The translations under genes were made by a program, and so were the position numbers. This document shows positions 17,444 to 26,293 of a DNA stretch of 64,000 nucleotides, in pieces. Positions within the stretch are counted from its first letter, which is position 1, and each line of letters starts with the position of its first letter. Source of the DNA: Fidelibacterota bacterium (GTDB lineage: Bacteria > Fidelibacterota > Marinisomatia > SCGC-AAA003-L08 > TS1B11); assembly GCA_004124875.1 (NCBI GenBank), contig SCKJ01000002.1:372001-436000 (forward strand), given 5' to 3'. The notes under the pieces are model-generated. The model had not been told where the DNA came from. It made no database searches and saw only the letters and a list, made by a program, of their open reading frames with translations.

Positions 17444-18471
17444 TCCGCTTTGAGGCCTTCTATTTCGACGGCAAGTCTTCCCGCAAAAGGGCGGCGGAGG
17501 TAGAATTCTCCCCGCCTGGCACACTCCGCATCGGCGGGCTGGAGAAAGACCTGCGCTATCCGCTGGCGGAAGTCCGGTTCAGCAGCCAACTGGGGAGTAC
17601 CGTCCGGTCCGTTTATCTTCCGGATGGCGCAAAATTGGAAACCACCGACCATCAGGCTATTGATGCCATCCTGGAGCAGATTCAGACGGGTGGCTGGGGA
17701 CGGTTGCGGCACCTGCTGGAAAGCCGGTCCCGATTTATCCTGCCAATGGTGGCCATGACGATATTAAGCCTGTGGGGGCTGATAGGCTATGGTCTCCCGT
17801 TTCTGGCCACCCAGGTAGCCCGGGCTGTGCCTGCGGGTCTGCGGGAAACCATGGGGGAGGAGGCCCTGGCCATGTTGGATGGCGCTCTGCTGCGGCCCTC
17901 TGATCTGGAGCCCGCTACGCAGGACAGTATCAGGCTGTTGTTAGTCCCTATCAGCGCTGGCATGGAAAACATCTACGACCTTCGGCTGGAGTTCCGCGCC
18001 AGTGGAAGACTGGGGGCCAATGCTCTGGCGCTTCCCTCCGGGGTCATTGTGATGACCGACGACCTGGTCCGGTTGGCCGAGCATGCCGAAGACTTGACCG
18101 CCGTTCTGGCCCACGAAGCGGGGCATATTGTGCAGCGCCACAGCCTGCGCCAACTGCTCCAGAGCGCCGCCATTGTGCTGGTCATGGCCAGCCTGACCGG
18201 CGACCTGACTTCCCTCACAAGCCTCTCTGCCGCCCTGCCCACCCTGCTTGTTAATGCCGGCTACTCCCGAGCCTTCGAGAGGGAGGCCGACGAATTTGCG
18301 CTGGACTATCTGGCATCTCAGGGCATATCCAGCAGCCATTTTGCCCATATACTGCTGCGGCTAGTGGCTGCCCATTCCGACGATCCTGAAGTACACAATT
18401 ATCTTGCATCCCATCCGAAAACCAGCCAGAGGATCGAGGCCATTACTGGAAGCCGCCCCCGGCAGCCTTAA
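17440..18471 (+). CDS. M48-family zinc metallopeptidase
   Basis: A 343-residue membrane-anchored peptidase. The N-terminal 90 residues form a small beta-rich domain. A membrane helix follows at about 105-128 (FILPMVAMTILSLWGLIGYG). The catalytic domain carries LAHEAGHIVQRH (HExxH) and the third ligand Glu in FEREADEFALDYL. ALPSGVIVMTDDLV upstream of the zinc site is typical of M48 proteins of the BepA/LoiP type, which act in outer-membrane protein quality control. Coupled to the DUF898 gene by a 4-bp overlap. Confidence 0.9.
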   Translation: MIRFEAFYFDGKSSRKRAAEVEFSPPGTLRIGGLEKDLRYPLAEVRFSSQLGSTVRSVYLPDGAKLETTDHQAIDAILEQIQTGGWGRLRHLLESRSRFILPMVAMTILSLWGLIGYGLPFLATQVARAVPAGLRETMGEEALAMLDGALLRPSDLEPATQDSIRLLLVPISAGMENIYDLRLEFRASGRLGANALALPSGVIVMTDDLVRLAEHAEDLTAVLAHEAGHIVQRHSLRQLLQSAAIVLVMASLTGDLTSLTSLSAALPTLLVNAGYSRAFEREADEFALDYLASQGISSSHFAHILLRLVAAHSDDPEVHNYLASHPKTSQRIEAITGSRPRQP

Positions 18472-18589
18472 CTTCGGCCATCCGCAAAATCATCGTATCG
18501 GGGGTCCTGATAATGGTGTACCCATATTGTGGCCAAAGTGGACACACAAAGCGGCATTTGTCTGCTTTCGAATGCACTCCCCTGCAAAC

Positions 18590-18626
18590 AAAAAACCCCT
18601 AATCTCTTGTCGAGAAACAGGGGATT
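18590..18626 (-). terminator. Rho-independent terminator of the tRNA-Val transcript
   Basis: On the minus strand, CCCCT pairs with AGGGG. An inner TCTC/GAGA helix lies between them, and the stem is followed by six T residues (complement of 18590-18595). It lies beyond the 63-bp array, so the array units are probably transcribed together with the tRNA. Confidence 0.65.
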
Positions 18627-18633
18627 TAGAGGC

Positions 18634-18822
18634 GTGGACGCTGAGGGATTCCCATCGACAAGCTCGGGACAGGCTTCTCATCCCGTGGCCATCTCTGTGG
18701 ACGCTGAGGGATTCCCCTCGTCAGGCTCGGGACAGGCTTCTCATCCCGTGGCCATCTCTGTGGACGCTGAGGGATTCCCCTCGACAAGCTCGGGACAGGC
18801 TTCTCATCCCGTGGCCGTCACT
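18634..18822. repeat. 63-bp tandem array, three units, fused to tRNA-Val
   Basis: Units begin at 18634, 18697 and 18760, exactly 63 bp apart, and the next period begins at the tRNA 3' end (18823). Each unit starts with the same 18 bp as the complement of the tRNA-Val 3' end. Each then carries a CTCGACAAGCTCGGGACAGG-type element and CTTCTCATCCCGTGGCC. Differences between units are single bases, so the duplication is recent or homogenised. There are no variable spacers, so it is not CRISPR. Confidence 0.92.
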
Positions 18823-18823
18823 G

Positions 18824-18898
18824 TGGACGCTGAGGGATTCGAACCCCCGACCCCTGCGGTGTAAACGCAGTGCTCTGAACCAGCTGAGCTAAGCGTCC
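18824..18898 (-). tRNA. tRNA-Val (anticodon TAC)
   Basis: A complete 75-nt cloverleaf. The acceptor GGACGCT pairs with AGCGTCC and discriminator A73. TA at positions 8-9 precedes a D-arm beginning GCTC. The anticodon stem CTGCG/CGCAG encloses loop TTTACAC (anticodon TAC). The T-arm is GGGGG-TTCGAAT-CCCTC. CCA is not encoded. The 3' end runs straight into the 63-bp array. Confidence 0.95.
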
Positions 18899-18918
18899 CC
18901 GATCACCGGCGGAGGGAT

Positions 18919-21462
18919 TTAACTGACCGCAATCCCTGCGGGCACAACAGCGGGATTGTCCCTGCCGCTCGCGCCGTTGGCGGCCTCCTTCTTGGGGCCT
19001 CTCGCCGGCTCAGTGGTCTGCTCCTTTTCCAGAGCGATTTCAAGCACCTGTCGCATCTCTTTCACAAAGTCGATCTTCAAGTCTTTCAGCACCTTTTCAG
19101 GCACATCTTCCATGTCCTTTTTGTTCTCCCAGGGCAGAATGATATGCTTCAGACCGGCGCGGTGCGCGGCCGTCAGTTTTTCCTTGACCCCGCCAATGGG
19201 CAGCACGTTTCCGCGCAGCGTGATCTCGCCGGTCATGCCGATGCCGGCCTTTATCCTGCGGCCGGACAACAGGGAGACGATGGCGCTGAGCATGCTCACG
19301 CCTGCCGACGGTCCGTCCTTGGGAATCGCCCCTGCCGGCACGTGGACATGCACGTCCCACGCCTTGTAAAAGTATGGGTCGATGTTAAACACGTCTGCAT
19401 GCGAGCGGACGTAGCTCCAGGCGGCCTGGGCAGACTCCTTCATGACATCGCCGAGCTGGCCGGTCAGGCGCAGCTGTCCGTTGCCGGGCATGCGGGACGC
19501 CTCGATAAACAGGATGTCCCCGCCCGCAGCTGTCCACGCCAGTGCCGTGACGATGCCGGGAAACTTGGTGCGCTCCGCCATTTCGGCATAAAACTTCCGG
19601 GCGCCCAGATAGTCAGCCACCGTTTTGCGGTTGACTTTCATCAGCCCCGTGCCGTGGCCTTCCACCACTTCCCGCGCCCGTTTGCGGCAGATGTTGGCAA
19701 TCTCGCGTTCAAGGTTCCGGACGCCGGCCTCACGGGTGTAACCGTGGATGATTTCCAGGAGCCCGGTCGTGCCGAATCTGATCTGCTTGTCACTGATGCC
19801 GTTTTCCTTCACCTGCTTGGGCACCAGGAAACTCTTGGCAATGTTGACTTTTTCGTCATCAATATAGCCGGTGAAATCGAGAATCTCCATGCGGTCGCGC
19901 AACGGCCCGGGAATCTGGTCGGCGCGGTTGGCGGTGGCGATAAACATGACATTGCTCAGGTCGAATTCGACTTCCATGTAATGATCGTTAAAACTGAAGT
20001 TCTGCTCAGGGTCCAGCACTTCCAGCAACGCCGAGCTAGGGTCGCCCCGGAAATCCATGCCGAGTTTGTCGATTTCGTCCAGCATGAAAATGGGATTGTT
20101 GGTGCCGGCCTTTTTGAGGCTCTGGATGATGCGGCCAGGCAGGGCGCCAATATAGGTTCGCCGGTGGCCCCGTATCTCGGCCTCGTCTCTGAGCCCACCC
20201 AATGAAATGCGCACAAATTTGCGGTCCATGGCGCGGGCAATGGAGCGCCCGATGGAGGTTTTTCCGGTGCCGGGAGGACCCACCAGGCAGAGGATGGGGG
20301 CTTTCAGTTTGCCATCGCCGCCACCCTGGCTTTTCAGGTTGCGGACCGCCAGGTACTCCAGGATGCGCTGCTTCACTTTCTCCAGGCCGTAATGGTCCTG
20401 ATTGAGAATCTTCAGGGCGTTGGGCAAGTTGTTATTGTCCTCGGTAGAGACCGACCACGGCAGTTCGGTCAGCCAGTCGATGTAGGTGCGGGCTACGGTA
20501 AACTCGGGCGACTGCGGCGGAATCCGGCCCAGGCGCTCCAGCTCTTTCATGGCCACCTCGTGAGCCTCCTCGCTCATTTTGGCTGCCTTGATCTTCTCCT
20601 CAATCTCCTTCTGGTCAATGGAAGACTCATCTTCGCCCAGCTCCCGGCGGATCGCCTTGAGCTGCTCACGCAGATAATACTCACGTTGGGTTTTGGAGAT
20701 TTCGTCCTGCACTTCAGACTGGATTTTCTCGCCCAATTCCGCCCGCTGAATTTCGCGGTTGATAATGATCGTTGCCTTTTCCAGCCGTTCGCGAAGATCC
20801 ATCTCCTCGAGGATTTCCTGCTTCTCGTGATTCGGAATGTTCATCATCGATATGGCACGGTCGGCGACACGGGCAGGGTCCTGGATATTGGTCAGGACGC
20901 CGGCCTGCTCCTCGGTGAGATAAGGCACCACCTCGATGAGGCGGTGATAAATCTGCCGCAGATTGGTCACCAGGGCGTCGACTTCCAGATCGTCTCCAGT
21001 CGGCTCCTCAATGCGCGTAACAGTCGCCCGGAAGTAGGGTCCGGTGGTCTCGTAGTCCTTCACCTTCACTCGGGAAATCCCCTGCACAATGGCCGATTTC
21101 GAATTGTCGGGCATATCGAAAATTTTCATGATGGCGGCGAGAGTGCCCCATTCGTACAAGTCGTCCTTGGTAGGCACTTCGATGGAGCCGTCTCGCTGCG
21201 CCATCACCACCAACATGCGCCGGCCTTTGGGCAGGTCATCGATGAGCTTCAGCGACTGCTCACGGCCAATATATATGGGGATGATTTGCTGCGGAAACAG
21301 CACCGTATTGCGCAGCGGCATGACCGGATAAGTCTCCTCCAGCGGAATATCGCCCACATCTTTCATGGTCTGGTCATCCGGATCAAAGCCATCGTCTTCG
21401 TTCTCCGAGCTGCGCTCCTCGTCGGAACTTTCGGGATTCTCGTCTTTTTCATCATCTATCAT
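18919..21462 (-). CDS. lon: ATP-dependent Lon protease
   Basis: Lon of about 847 residues. The N-terminal substrate-binding domain begins [18 protein letters not shown] after an acidic Asp/Glu-rich extension of about 45 residues. The AAA+ module has Walker [12 protein letters not shown] and Walker B FMLDEIDK. The protease domain has the catalytic Ser in KDGPSAG and the Lys in [14 protein letters not shown]. It degrades misfolded and regulatory proteins. I chose ATG 21462 with AGGTG upstream; an in-frame start 18 codons earlier lacks support. The C-terminal tail after the protease domain is about 40 residues and low-complexity. Confidence 0.95.
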   Translation of the reverse strand: MIDDEKDENPESSDEERSSENEDDGFDPDDQTMKDVGDIPLEETYPVMPLRNTVLFPQQIIPIYIGREQSLKLIDDLPKGRRMLVVMAQRDGSIEVPTKDDLYEWGTLAAIMKIFDMPDNSKSAIVQGISRVKVKDYETTGPYFRATVTRIEEPTGDDLEVDALVTNLRQIYHRLIEVVPYLTEEQAGVLTNIQDPARVADRAISMMNIPNHEKQEILEEMDLRERLEKATIIINREIQRAELGEKIQSEVQDEISKTQREYYLREQLKAIRRELGEDESSIDQKEIEEKIKAAKMSEEAHEVAMKELERLGRIPPQSPEFTVARTYIDWLTELPWSVSTEDNNNLPNALKILNQDHYGLEKVKQRILEYLAVRNLKSQGGGDGKLKAPILCLVGPPGTGKTSIGRSIARAMDRKFVRISLGGLRDEAEIRGHRRTYIGALPGRIIQSLKKAGTNNPIFMLDEIDKLGMDFRGDPSSALLEVLDPEQNFSFNDHYMEVEFDLSNVMFIATANRADQIPGPLRDRMEILDFTGYIDDEKVNIAKSFLVPKQVKENGISDKQIRFGTTGLLEIIHGYTREAGVRNLEREIANICRKRAREVVEGHGTGLMKVNRKTVADYLGARKFYAEMAERTKFPGIVTALAWTAAGGDILFIEASRMPGNGQLRLTGQLGDVMKESAQAAWSYVRSHADVFNIDPYFYKAWDVHVHVPAGAIPKDGPSAGVSMLSAIVSLLSGRRIKAGIGMTGEITLRGNVLPIGGVKEKLTAAHRAGLKHIILPWENKKDMEDVPEKVLKDLKIDFVKEMRQVLEIALEKEQTTEPARGPKKEAANGASGRDNPAVVPAGIAVS

Positions 21463-21615
21463 CAAATTCACCTGAGTCGTTAATGATTGTGCAAGGCAAA
21501 TGTCTGTCAGCCGCACTCAGAAAACAACAACTATCATGCCACCGGCCAGATAGCTGGAATCCGGGGAGCATTTCTGTCATTATGACCATTATTCACTGGC
21601 ATAACGGCAGACTCG

Positions 21616-22566
21616 TCATGGCGTCTGGACGGGCCGGGTCGTCTCCACCTGTTTGATCACAGCCAGGCATCTGGCCGTCACCATGGGATCACCCTTGGTA
21701 TCCTGGCCGGCGATGGCGGGGAACAGCCCATTGGGCAGCTGCTGTTCGATGAGCCACATATAGAGCTTCTTGAAGCGCGCGTCAGCAGGTGTCGCTCCGG
21801 CAAACGAAAGCCCTTCCAGCGCCTTCAGGGTGCCGCCCATAAACAGCCCGTCGCCACGGATGCCCACGGCCAGGTGGTTCCAAGGTTCTGCGCCCGGCAG
21901 CAAAGTCGTGGTTCCCGGCTGGAGTGCGCGGCTCAGCACGAATTCGATGGCGTTGCCCAGGTTCTCCTTGATGGTGGTGGTGCGATATTTGGAGAGAAAG
22001 GCGAGCACTTCGACGGTCGTCCAGATACATGAGGCGTTCTTGCGCGTCGGCATGTGCGGGTGCAGCCAGCCGCCATCTTCCCGCTGCCGGTCGGCTATCC
22101 AGTGGGCCGCCCGATGGATGGCGGGAGAGCGCGCCATCCCCACGGCCATCAACAGTGTTCCCGCCGATGCGTGATGATGATAAAGGCCGGGAAAACGCCC
22201 ATCGGGGTATTGCTTTAGCAGCAGTCCCCTGAGACCCCGCAGGACCGAGGGCCATCCGTGCTGGCCGCCCAATTGCGCCATGGCATGCAAATTTTCAAGT
22301 GAAGCGATAAACTCCATCTGCCGGCCGGAATCCTCAGCCGACCGGATGCCGGCAGGCCAGGTGCCGTCATAGTTCTGGCGGCGCTGGATGTCCCTGACGG
22401 CGGCGCTTTCAAAGGCGATACGGCGCAATTTGCCGCGCAGCCGACGGGCGGACTCGTGCCAGTCGCCCACCAACACGTCGAGCAGTTTGAGCAAGGGCCC
22501 GGTGTGGCCCGCGCGGTGCATCGCTGCCACCGGATTCACCGGCAGCGCCAGCCAGGGCGGATTCAA
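21616..22566 (-). CDS. Terpene-cyclase/prenyltransferase-fold (alpha/alpha barrel) protein of unknown role
   Basis: About 316 residues. QW-like repeats, YDGTWPAG, QREDGGWLHPHM and QLPNGLFPAI, are characteristic of the alpha/alpha toroid shared by squalene cyclases and prenyltransferases. No DXDD or other cyclase catalytic motif is clear, so it may be a non-enzymatic relative or a lyase. The open frame extends to 22827, but that part overlaps the cytochrome gene out of phase. I place the start at TTG 22566, just past the cytochrome stop (22590-22592). It is downstream of and probably cotranscribed with lipA and the cytochrome. Confidence 0.6.
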   Translation of the reverse strand: MNPPWLALPVNPVAAMHRAGHTGPLLKLLDVLVGDWHESARRLRGKLRRIAFESAAVRDIQRRQNYDGTWPAGIRSAEDSGRQMEFIASLENLHAMAQLGGQHGWPSVLRGLRGLLLKQYPDGRFPGLYHHHASAGTLLMAVGMARSPAIHRAAHWIADRQREDGGWLHPHMPTRKNASCIWTTVEVLAFLSKYRTTTIKENLGNAIEFVLSRALQPGTTTLLPGAEPWNHLAVGIRGDGLFMGGTLKALEGLSFAGATPADARFKKLYMWLIEQQLPNGLFPAIAGQDTKGDPMVTARCLAVIKQVETTRPVQTP

Positions 22567-22589
22567 GTCCGCGGCGGCCTGGAACGCCC

Positions 22590-22886
22590 TTAAGTCCGGC
22601 TGGGCAGAGCGTGGCAGCTGACGCAGTTTTCCCGGGGCTCGTGCTTTATTTTGGGGGCGGTCAGGCCGAAAGTCGGCAGGGCCTTTCCTTCCGCGTGGCA
22701 TTGGAGACATGTTTCCTCGTTGATAAAGGCGCCGTGAAAAGGTAAATCCGATAGGGGTGGCGGCAGGCCCACCGTCGATTGCACTACCTCGGGCTGCTGT
22801 GATAGCGATGGCTTGTACACCAGCCAAATGAGCGCCAGTCCGGCCAGTATTGACATGATCAGCAGCGCCGTTTTTCTGGGTTCCAA
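22590..22886 (-). CDS. Small membrane-anchored diheme c-type cytochrome
   Basis: A 98-residue protein. An N-terminal membrane helix (ALLIMSILAGLALIWLVY) precedes two heme-binding CxxCH motifs, CLQCH and CVSCH, in the last 40 residues. The TTG start directly abuts the lipA stop codon (TAA-TTG), implying translational coupling. Distal His ligands for bis-His ligation are available. Probably an exported electron carrier. Its pairing with the cyclase-fold protein immediately downstream is unexplained. Confidence 0.75.
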   Translation of the reverse strand: MEPRKTALLIMSILAGLALIWLVYKPSLSQQPEVVQSTVGLPPPLSDLPFHGAFINEETCLQCHAEGKALPTFGLTAPKIKHEPRENCVSCHALPSRT

Positions 22887-23831
22887 TTAATTCTCTCCAG
22901 CGGGTTGCGTGGCCGTGGTGATATCACCCCTGTTTGCCGCCGGAAAGCTGCCCCCTTGATCTGACAGACGCAGCAACTGTTCATCGGCGCGATAGGACGA
23001 GCGCACCAGCGGTCCCGACACGACCCCGCCGAAGCCCATCTCCAACCCGGCCGCTTCGTAGGAAGCAAATTCTTCGGGTGTCACATAGCGCACTACCGGC
23101 AGATGTAACGGGGTCGGCTGGAGATACTGCCCGATGGTAAACAGGCGGCACCCATGATGAAAGGCGTCGCGCATCAGCGCCAGGACCTCTTCCGGTTTCT
23201 CGCCGATACCGACCATGATCCCCGATTTTACCACCATATGCCCCTCGCTGGCGCGGCGCAGCAGCTGCAGGCTCTGGCTATAGTCGGCCTGCGGGCGAAC
23301 CGTGCCGTAGAGGTCTGGGACCGTCTCAAGGTTGTGGGCCAGGACATCGGGCCGGGCCTCCATCACCGTGGCCAGCGCTTCCGCATCCCCTTTAAAATCG
23401 GGGATCAACACTTCCACTGTGCAGTCGGGCGCCTGCCGCCGGATTTCTCGAATCGTCGCCGCCCAGACGGAGGCTCCGCCATCGTCGAGTTCATCGCGGT
23501 TGACCGAAGTGATGACGCAGTGGCGCAGTCCCATGCTCTTGACGGCGGCGCCCACGCGCAGCGGTTCCGCCAGATCGAGAGTCGGGGGCCGGCCGGTTTT
23601 GACCGCGCAGAATCCGCACGACCGTGTGCAGGTGTCGCCCAGGATCATCAAGGTGGCGCTGCGGCGCTCCCAGCACTCGTAAATGTTGGGACAGCGGGCC
23701 TCTTCGCAAACGGTATGGAGATTCTCGCCATGCACCAGATTTTTCAGCTGGCGGTAATTCTCGCCGATGCTCAGGCGCACTTTCATCCACGGGGGACGCC
23801 GCAAGGCCGGAGTAACAAGTTGGCCGCTCAT
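22887..23831 (-). CDS. lipA: Lipoyl synthase
   Basis: A 314-residue radical-SAM enzyme inserting two sulfurs into protein-bound octanoyl. The auxiliary cluster Cys are in CEEARCPNIYEC (C-x4-C-x5-C), the radical-SAM cluster in CTRSCGFC (CxxxCxxC), and the Ser ligand near the C-terminus in VRSSYRADEQ. The start directly abuts the E2 stop codon. It serves the lipoyl domain of the adjacent 2-oxo acid dehydrogenase E2; lipB lies upstream in the same run. Confidence 0.96.
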   Translation of the reverse strand: MSGQLVTPALRRPPWMKVRLSIGENYRQLKNLVHGENLHTVCEEARCPNIYECWERRSATLMILGDTCTRSCGFCAVKTGRPPTLDLAEPLRVGAAVKSMGLRHCVITSVNRDELDDGGASVWAATIREIRRQAPDCTVEVLIPDFKGDAEALATVMEARPDVLAHNLETVPDLYGTVRPQADYSQSLQLLRRASEGHMVVKSGIMVGIGEKPEEVLALMRDAFHHGCRLFTIGQYLQPTPLHLPVVRYVTPEEFASYEAAGLEMGFGGVVSGPLVRSSYRADEQLLRLSDQGGSFPAANRGDITTATQPAGEN

Positions 23832-25244
23832 TTAAAGCACGGACTCCCAGTTGATGGTCTGCAGGTAATGGACTACCCGCTCCAGGAATTGCGCGCCGTA
23901 TGCGCCATCGATGAGGCGATGATCGTGCCCCAGCGCCATCATCATCATCGAACGGATCACAATGGAGTCGACACCCTTTTGCTCCCATACCACCGGCCGT
24001 TTTTTTATGGTTCCCACCGCCAGTATGCCGACGTTGGGCTGGTTGATAATGGGCAGCCCGATCAGGTTGCCGTAAAGGCCGGGATTGGTAATGGTAAAGG
24101 TAGAGCCGGCGGCCTCGTCAGGCTTGAGTTCCCCTTGCCGGGCACGCTGGGCCAGGTCGGCGATCTGCCGGGCCAGACCCAGGAAATTCAGTTCCTCCGC
24201 CTGGTGGATCACCGCAACGATGAGATTGTAGTCCGGCAGCGCGACGGCAACGCCCAAATGGATATGCTGCTGCTTGACAACATTGGTTTCCTCGATGCGG
24301 GCGTTCATGAGCGGAAAGTCCCTGATGGCCCGCACGGCGGCGTAGGCGATCATGGGCGTGTAAGTGAGCTTGATGCCCTCACTCGCCAGGAAACCGGTCT
24401 TGTGCCGGTCCCGAAACGTTACCATTTCGGTCACATCGCTTTCGGTGATGGCGTAGACATGGGTGGAGGTGTCCAGCGATTTGCGCATGTGCTGGGCAAT
24501 GCGCTGGCGCATGCGATCCATCGGCACCACTTCATCGATGAGCTGCTCCGTGGACCCCGCAGGCACTGCCGGTGGTGTCGGCGCTGATGGCAGCGGCACA
24601 CCGCCTGACTGGCGACGGCTGAGATAGTTGAGCAGATCGGCCTTGTTCACCCTGCCGCCGTGACCGCTGCCGCTGATGGTGGCCAATTCGGCATCGGTGA
24701 CCCCTTCCTTTCCGGCGATGGCGCGCACGAGGGGCGTGTAAAAGCGTCGCGGGGGCGCTCCGTTTCCGGCAGACGGCGGCACAGGCACTGCAACAGGGGC
24801 GTCGGTGACCGGCAGCGGGGCCGCCGGAACAGGTGGGGCGGGCGGCGGCGGGGTCGCCGGGGTATCCTTAACCGGCAGAGGGTCCACGGTGGTTTCAGTG
24901 GCCGCCGTCTTCTGCTCTACTTTTTCCACAGCGCCTGCGCTGTCAGCGGTGGATTTAGTGGCCGTTTTCGGCTTGGATGCTTTTGGCATATCGCTTGCGA
25001 TATCGGCGGTGGCCGAGATGCGGGCGATGACGGTGCCCACCTCCACCGTTTCCTGAGGCTGGACGAGGATCTCCGTAACCTTTCCGCTGGCCGGAGAGGG
25101 TATCTCGGAATCGACCTTGTCGGTGGCGATTTCCAGCAGCACTTCATCGCGCTTGATGGTATCGCCTACCTTGACCCGCCACTCAATCACGGTCCCTTCC
25201 ACGATAGACTCGCCCATTTTCGGCATGACAACATCAACCGTCAT
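23832..25244 (-). CDS. 2-oxo acid dehydrogenase E2 (dihydrolipoamide acyltransferase)
   Basis: 470 residues with classic order. The lipoyl domain (residues 1-78) has ATDKVDSEI, where the Lys is lipoylated. A long Ala/Pro/Thr linker follows. The peripheral subunit-binding domain is at about 170-210 (PLVRAIAGKEGVTDAELATI). The catalytic domain ends with HDHRLIDG (HxxxDG). Sequence style is closest to branched-chain (BkdB-like) or mixed-specificity E2s; pyruvate or 2-oxoglutarate specificity cannot be excluded. Partners are the fused E1 at 28040, lpd at 34657, and lipA/lipB. Confidence 0.92.
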   Translation of the reverse strand: MTVDVVMPKMGESIVEGTVIEWRVKVGDTIKRDEVLLEIATDKVDSEIPSPASGKVTEILVQPQETVEVGTVIARISATADIASDMPKASKPKTATKSTADSAGAVEKVEQKTAATETTVDPLPVKDTPATPPPPAPPVPAAPLPVTDAPVAVPVPPSAGNGAPPRRFYTPLVRAIAGKEGVTDAELATISGSGHGGRVNKADLLNYLSRRQSGGVPLPSAPTPPAVPAGSTEQLIDEVVPMDRMRQRIAQHMRKSLDTSTHVYAITESDVTEMVTFRDRHKTGFLASEGIKLTYTPMIAYAAVRAIRDFPLMNARIEETNVVKQQHIHLGVAVALPDYNLIVAVIHQAEELNFLGLARQIADLAQRARQGELKPDEAAGSTFTITNPGLYGNLIGLPIINQPNVGILAVGTIKKRPVVWEQKGVDSIVIRSMMMMALGHDHRLIDGAYGAQFLERVVHYLQTINWESVL

Positions 25245-25274
25245 TACAGTTCCAGCTCCTCAATAAAATTTCGT

Positions 25275-26255
25275 TCACGGCCCCTGCTCCACTGCCGGCC
25301 ACAGGTCCGCCATGGTCCGCAGGCCCGGCGGCAACCGCTTCACCAGGGGGATAGCGTTGACGATGATAGCGCCGGTGGCGGCGTCGCCCGGCACACCCCC
25401 GGGAAAGACGGCCATCAACGGGACCGCGCCATCAATTTCGATGCGGTCAAACGATTCCGGCTCGCCAACCGCCGCCTGAAAGGTGAGCGTGAGCACCTCC
25501 TTGCCGCCGAGGAAACCTACCGCTTCCTGGTGCAGTCCGGCCACATCGCCCCCGCGCAGGCTGCCACCGGAGTAGTCAATATCACGCTCTGCCAGCACCG
25601 GCGCTATGGTCTCCTCCAAATCATCCAGCTCCCAGCCGAGCCCATCGGCAAGCAGCTCGAGGGAAGCGAGCAATCCAGCGTGGCCGAAATTGCCATCGGT
25701 CACCTTTTTCTCGAACTCGGCTAGCGTGAGCCCCGCGCCGATTTTCTGCTGAAAAGCAGCGCGCCGGGGGGCAGCGTCCTGGATGCGCTCGACCGCCACA
25801 GAGGTGACTCCGGTGGTCATACGGCTGATGATCAGCGGCAGAAAATCCATCAGAAAGCCGGGGTTGACACCGCTGGAGAGGACCGCCACGCCCGCCCTGG
25901 TGGCCGCCGCGTCAATTTCGCCAGCCAGCTCCGGATGGCTGTTCCAGGGATAGACCAACTCTTCGCATGTCGAAACCACGCACAGCCCCTCCCTCACCAG
26001 CGACAGGACTTGCGGCGTAATGCTTTCCATGCGCGAAGTGGTGGCCAGGACGGCCACATCGGCGCTCGCGCCCGTTGCCTCCAGTGAGGCCGCGACGGTA
26101 ATGCCCAGATCGTCCTCCAGACCGGCCAGCTGCGACAACGATTTTCCGTCGTGGGCTGGGTCGACAGCGCCGGTGAGGGTCAAGCCGCCTTGCCCGGCCA
26201 GCAGACGGGTCATCGATAGGCCGATGGCTCCCAGCCCCAGTTGCACTACATGCAT
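25275..26255 (-). CDS. DapB-like NAD(P)-dependent dehydrogenase (2,4-diaminopentanoate dehydrogenase family)
   Basis: 326 residues. The N-terminal Rossmann fold begins HVVQLGLGAIGLSMTRLL, and the substrate domain contains SSGVNPGFLMDFLPLI. Proteins of this type are often labelled dihydrodipicolinate reductase. They lack the DapB catalytic His/Lys motif and group with 2,4-diaminopentanoate dehydrogenase of ornithine fermentation and related amino-acid dehydrogenases. AGGAAG lies before the ATG. Its location between E2 and a DUF885 protein within the lipoyl-enzyme run suggests amino-acid catabolism; substrate not assigned. Confidence 0.7.
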   Translation of the reverse strand: MHVVQLGLGAIGLSMTRLLAGQGGLTLTGAVDPAHDGKSLSQLAGLEDDLGITVAASLEATGASADVAVLATTSRMESITPQVLSLVREGLCVVSTCEELVYPWNSHPELAGEIDAAATRAGVAVLSSGVNPGFLMDFLPLIISRMTTGVTSVAVERIQDAAPRRAAFQQKIGAGLTLAEFEKKVTDGNFGHAGLLASLELLADGLGWELDDLEETIAPVLAERDIDYSGGSLRGGDVAGLHQEAVGFLGGKEVLTLTFQAAVGEPESFDRIEIDGAVPLMAVFPGGVPGDAATGAIIVNAIPLVKRLPPGLRTMADLWPAVEQGP

Positions 26256-26293
26256 GACAGGCTTCCTATAACTGTAGGTTGTTCAATTCGTCG

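Noticed and set aside
18634..18822. CRISPR-like array
   Set aside because: Units are contiguous and identical over their full length, with no variable spacers and no cas genes.
18404..18892. Plus-strand frame with repeated WTLRDS/RQARDRLLIPWPS peptides
   Set aside because: The apparent protein repeat is the 63-bp tRNA-derived array (a multiple of three) read as codons.
20392..21483. Long plus-strand open frame opposite lon
   Set aside because: Antisense shadow of lon; its residue composition mirrors the complementary codons.
23154..24587. Long plus-strand open frame opposite lipA and the E2 gene
   Set aside because: It is antisense to two certain genes, is rich in His/Gln/Arg typical of antisense frames in GC-rich DNA, and has no family features.
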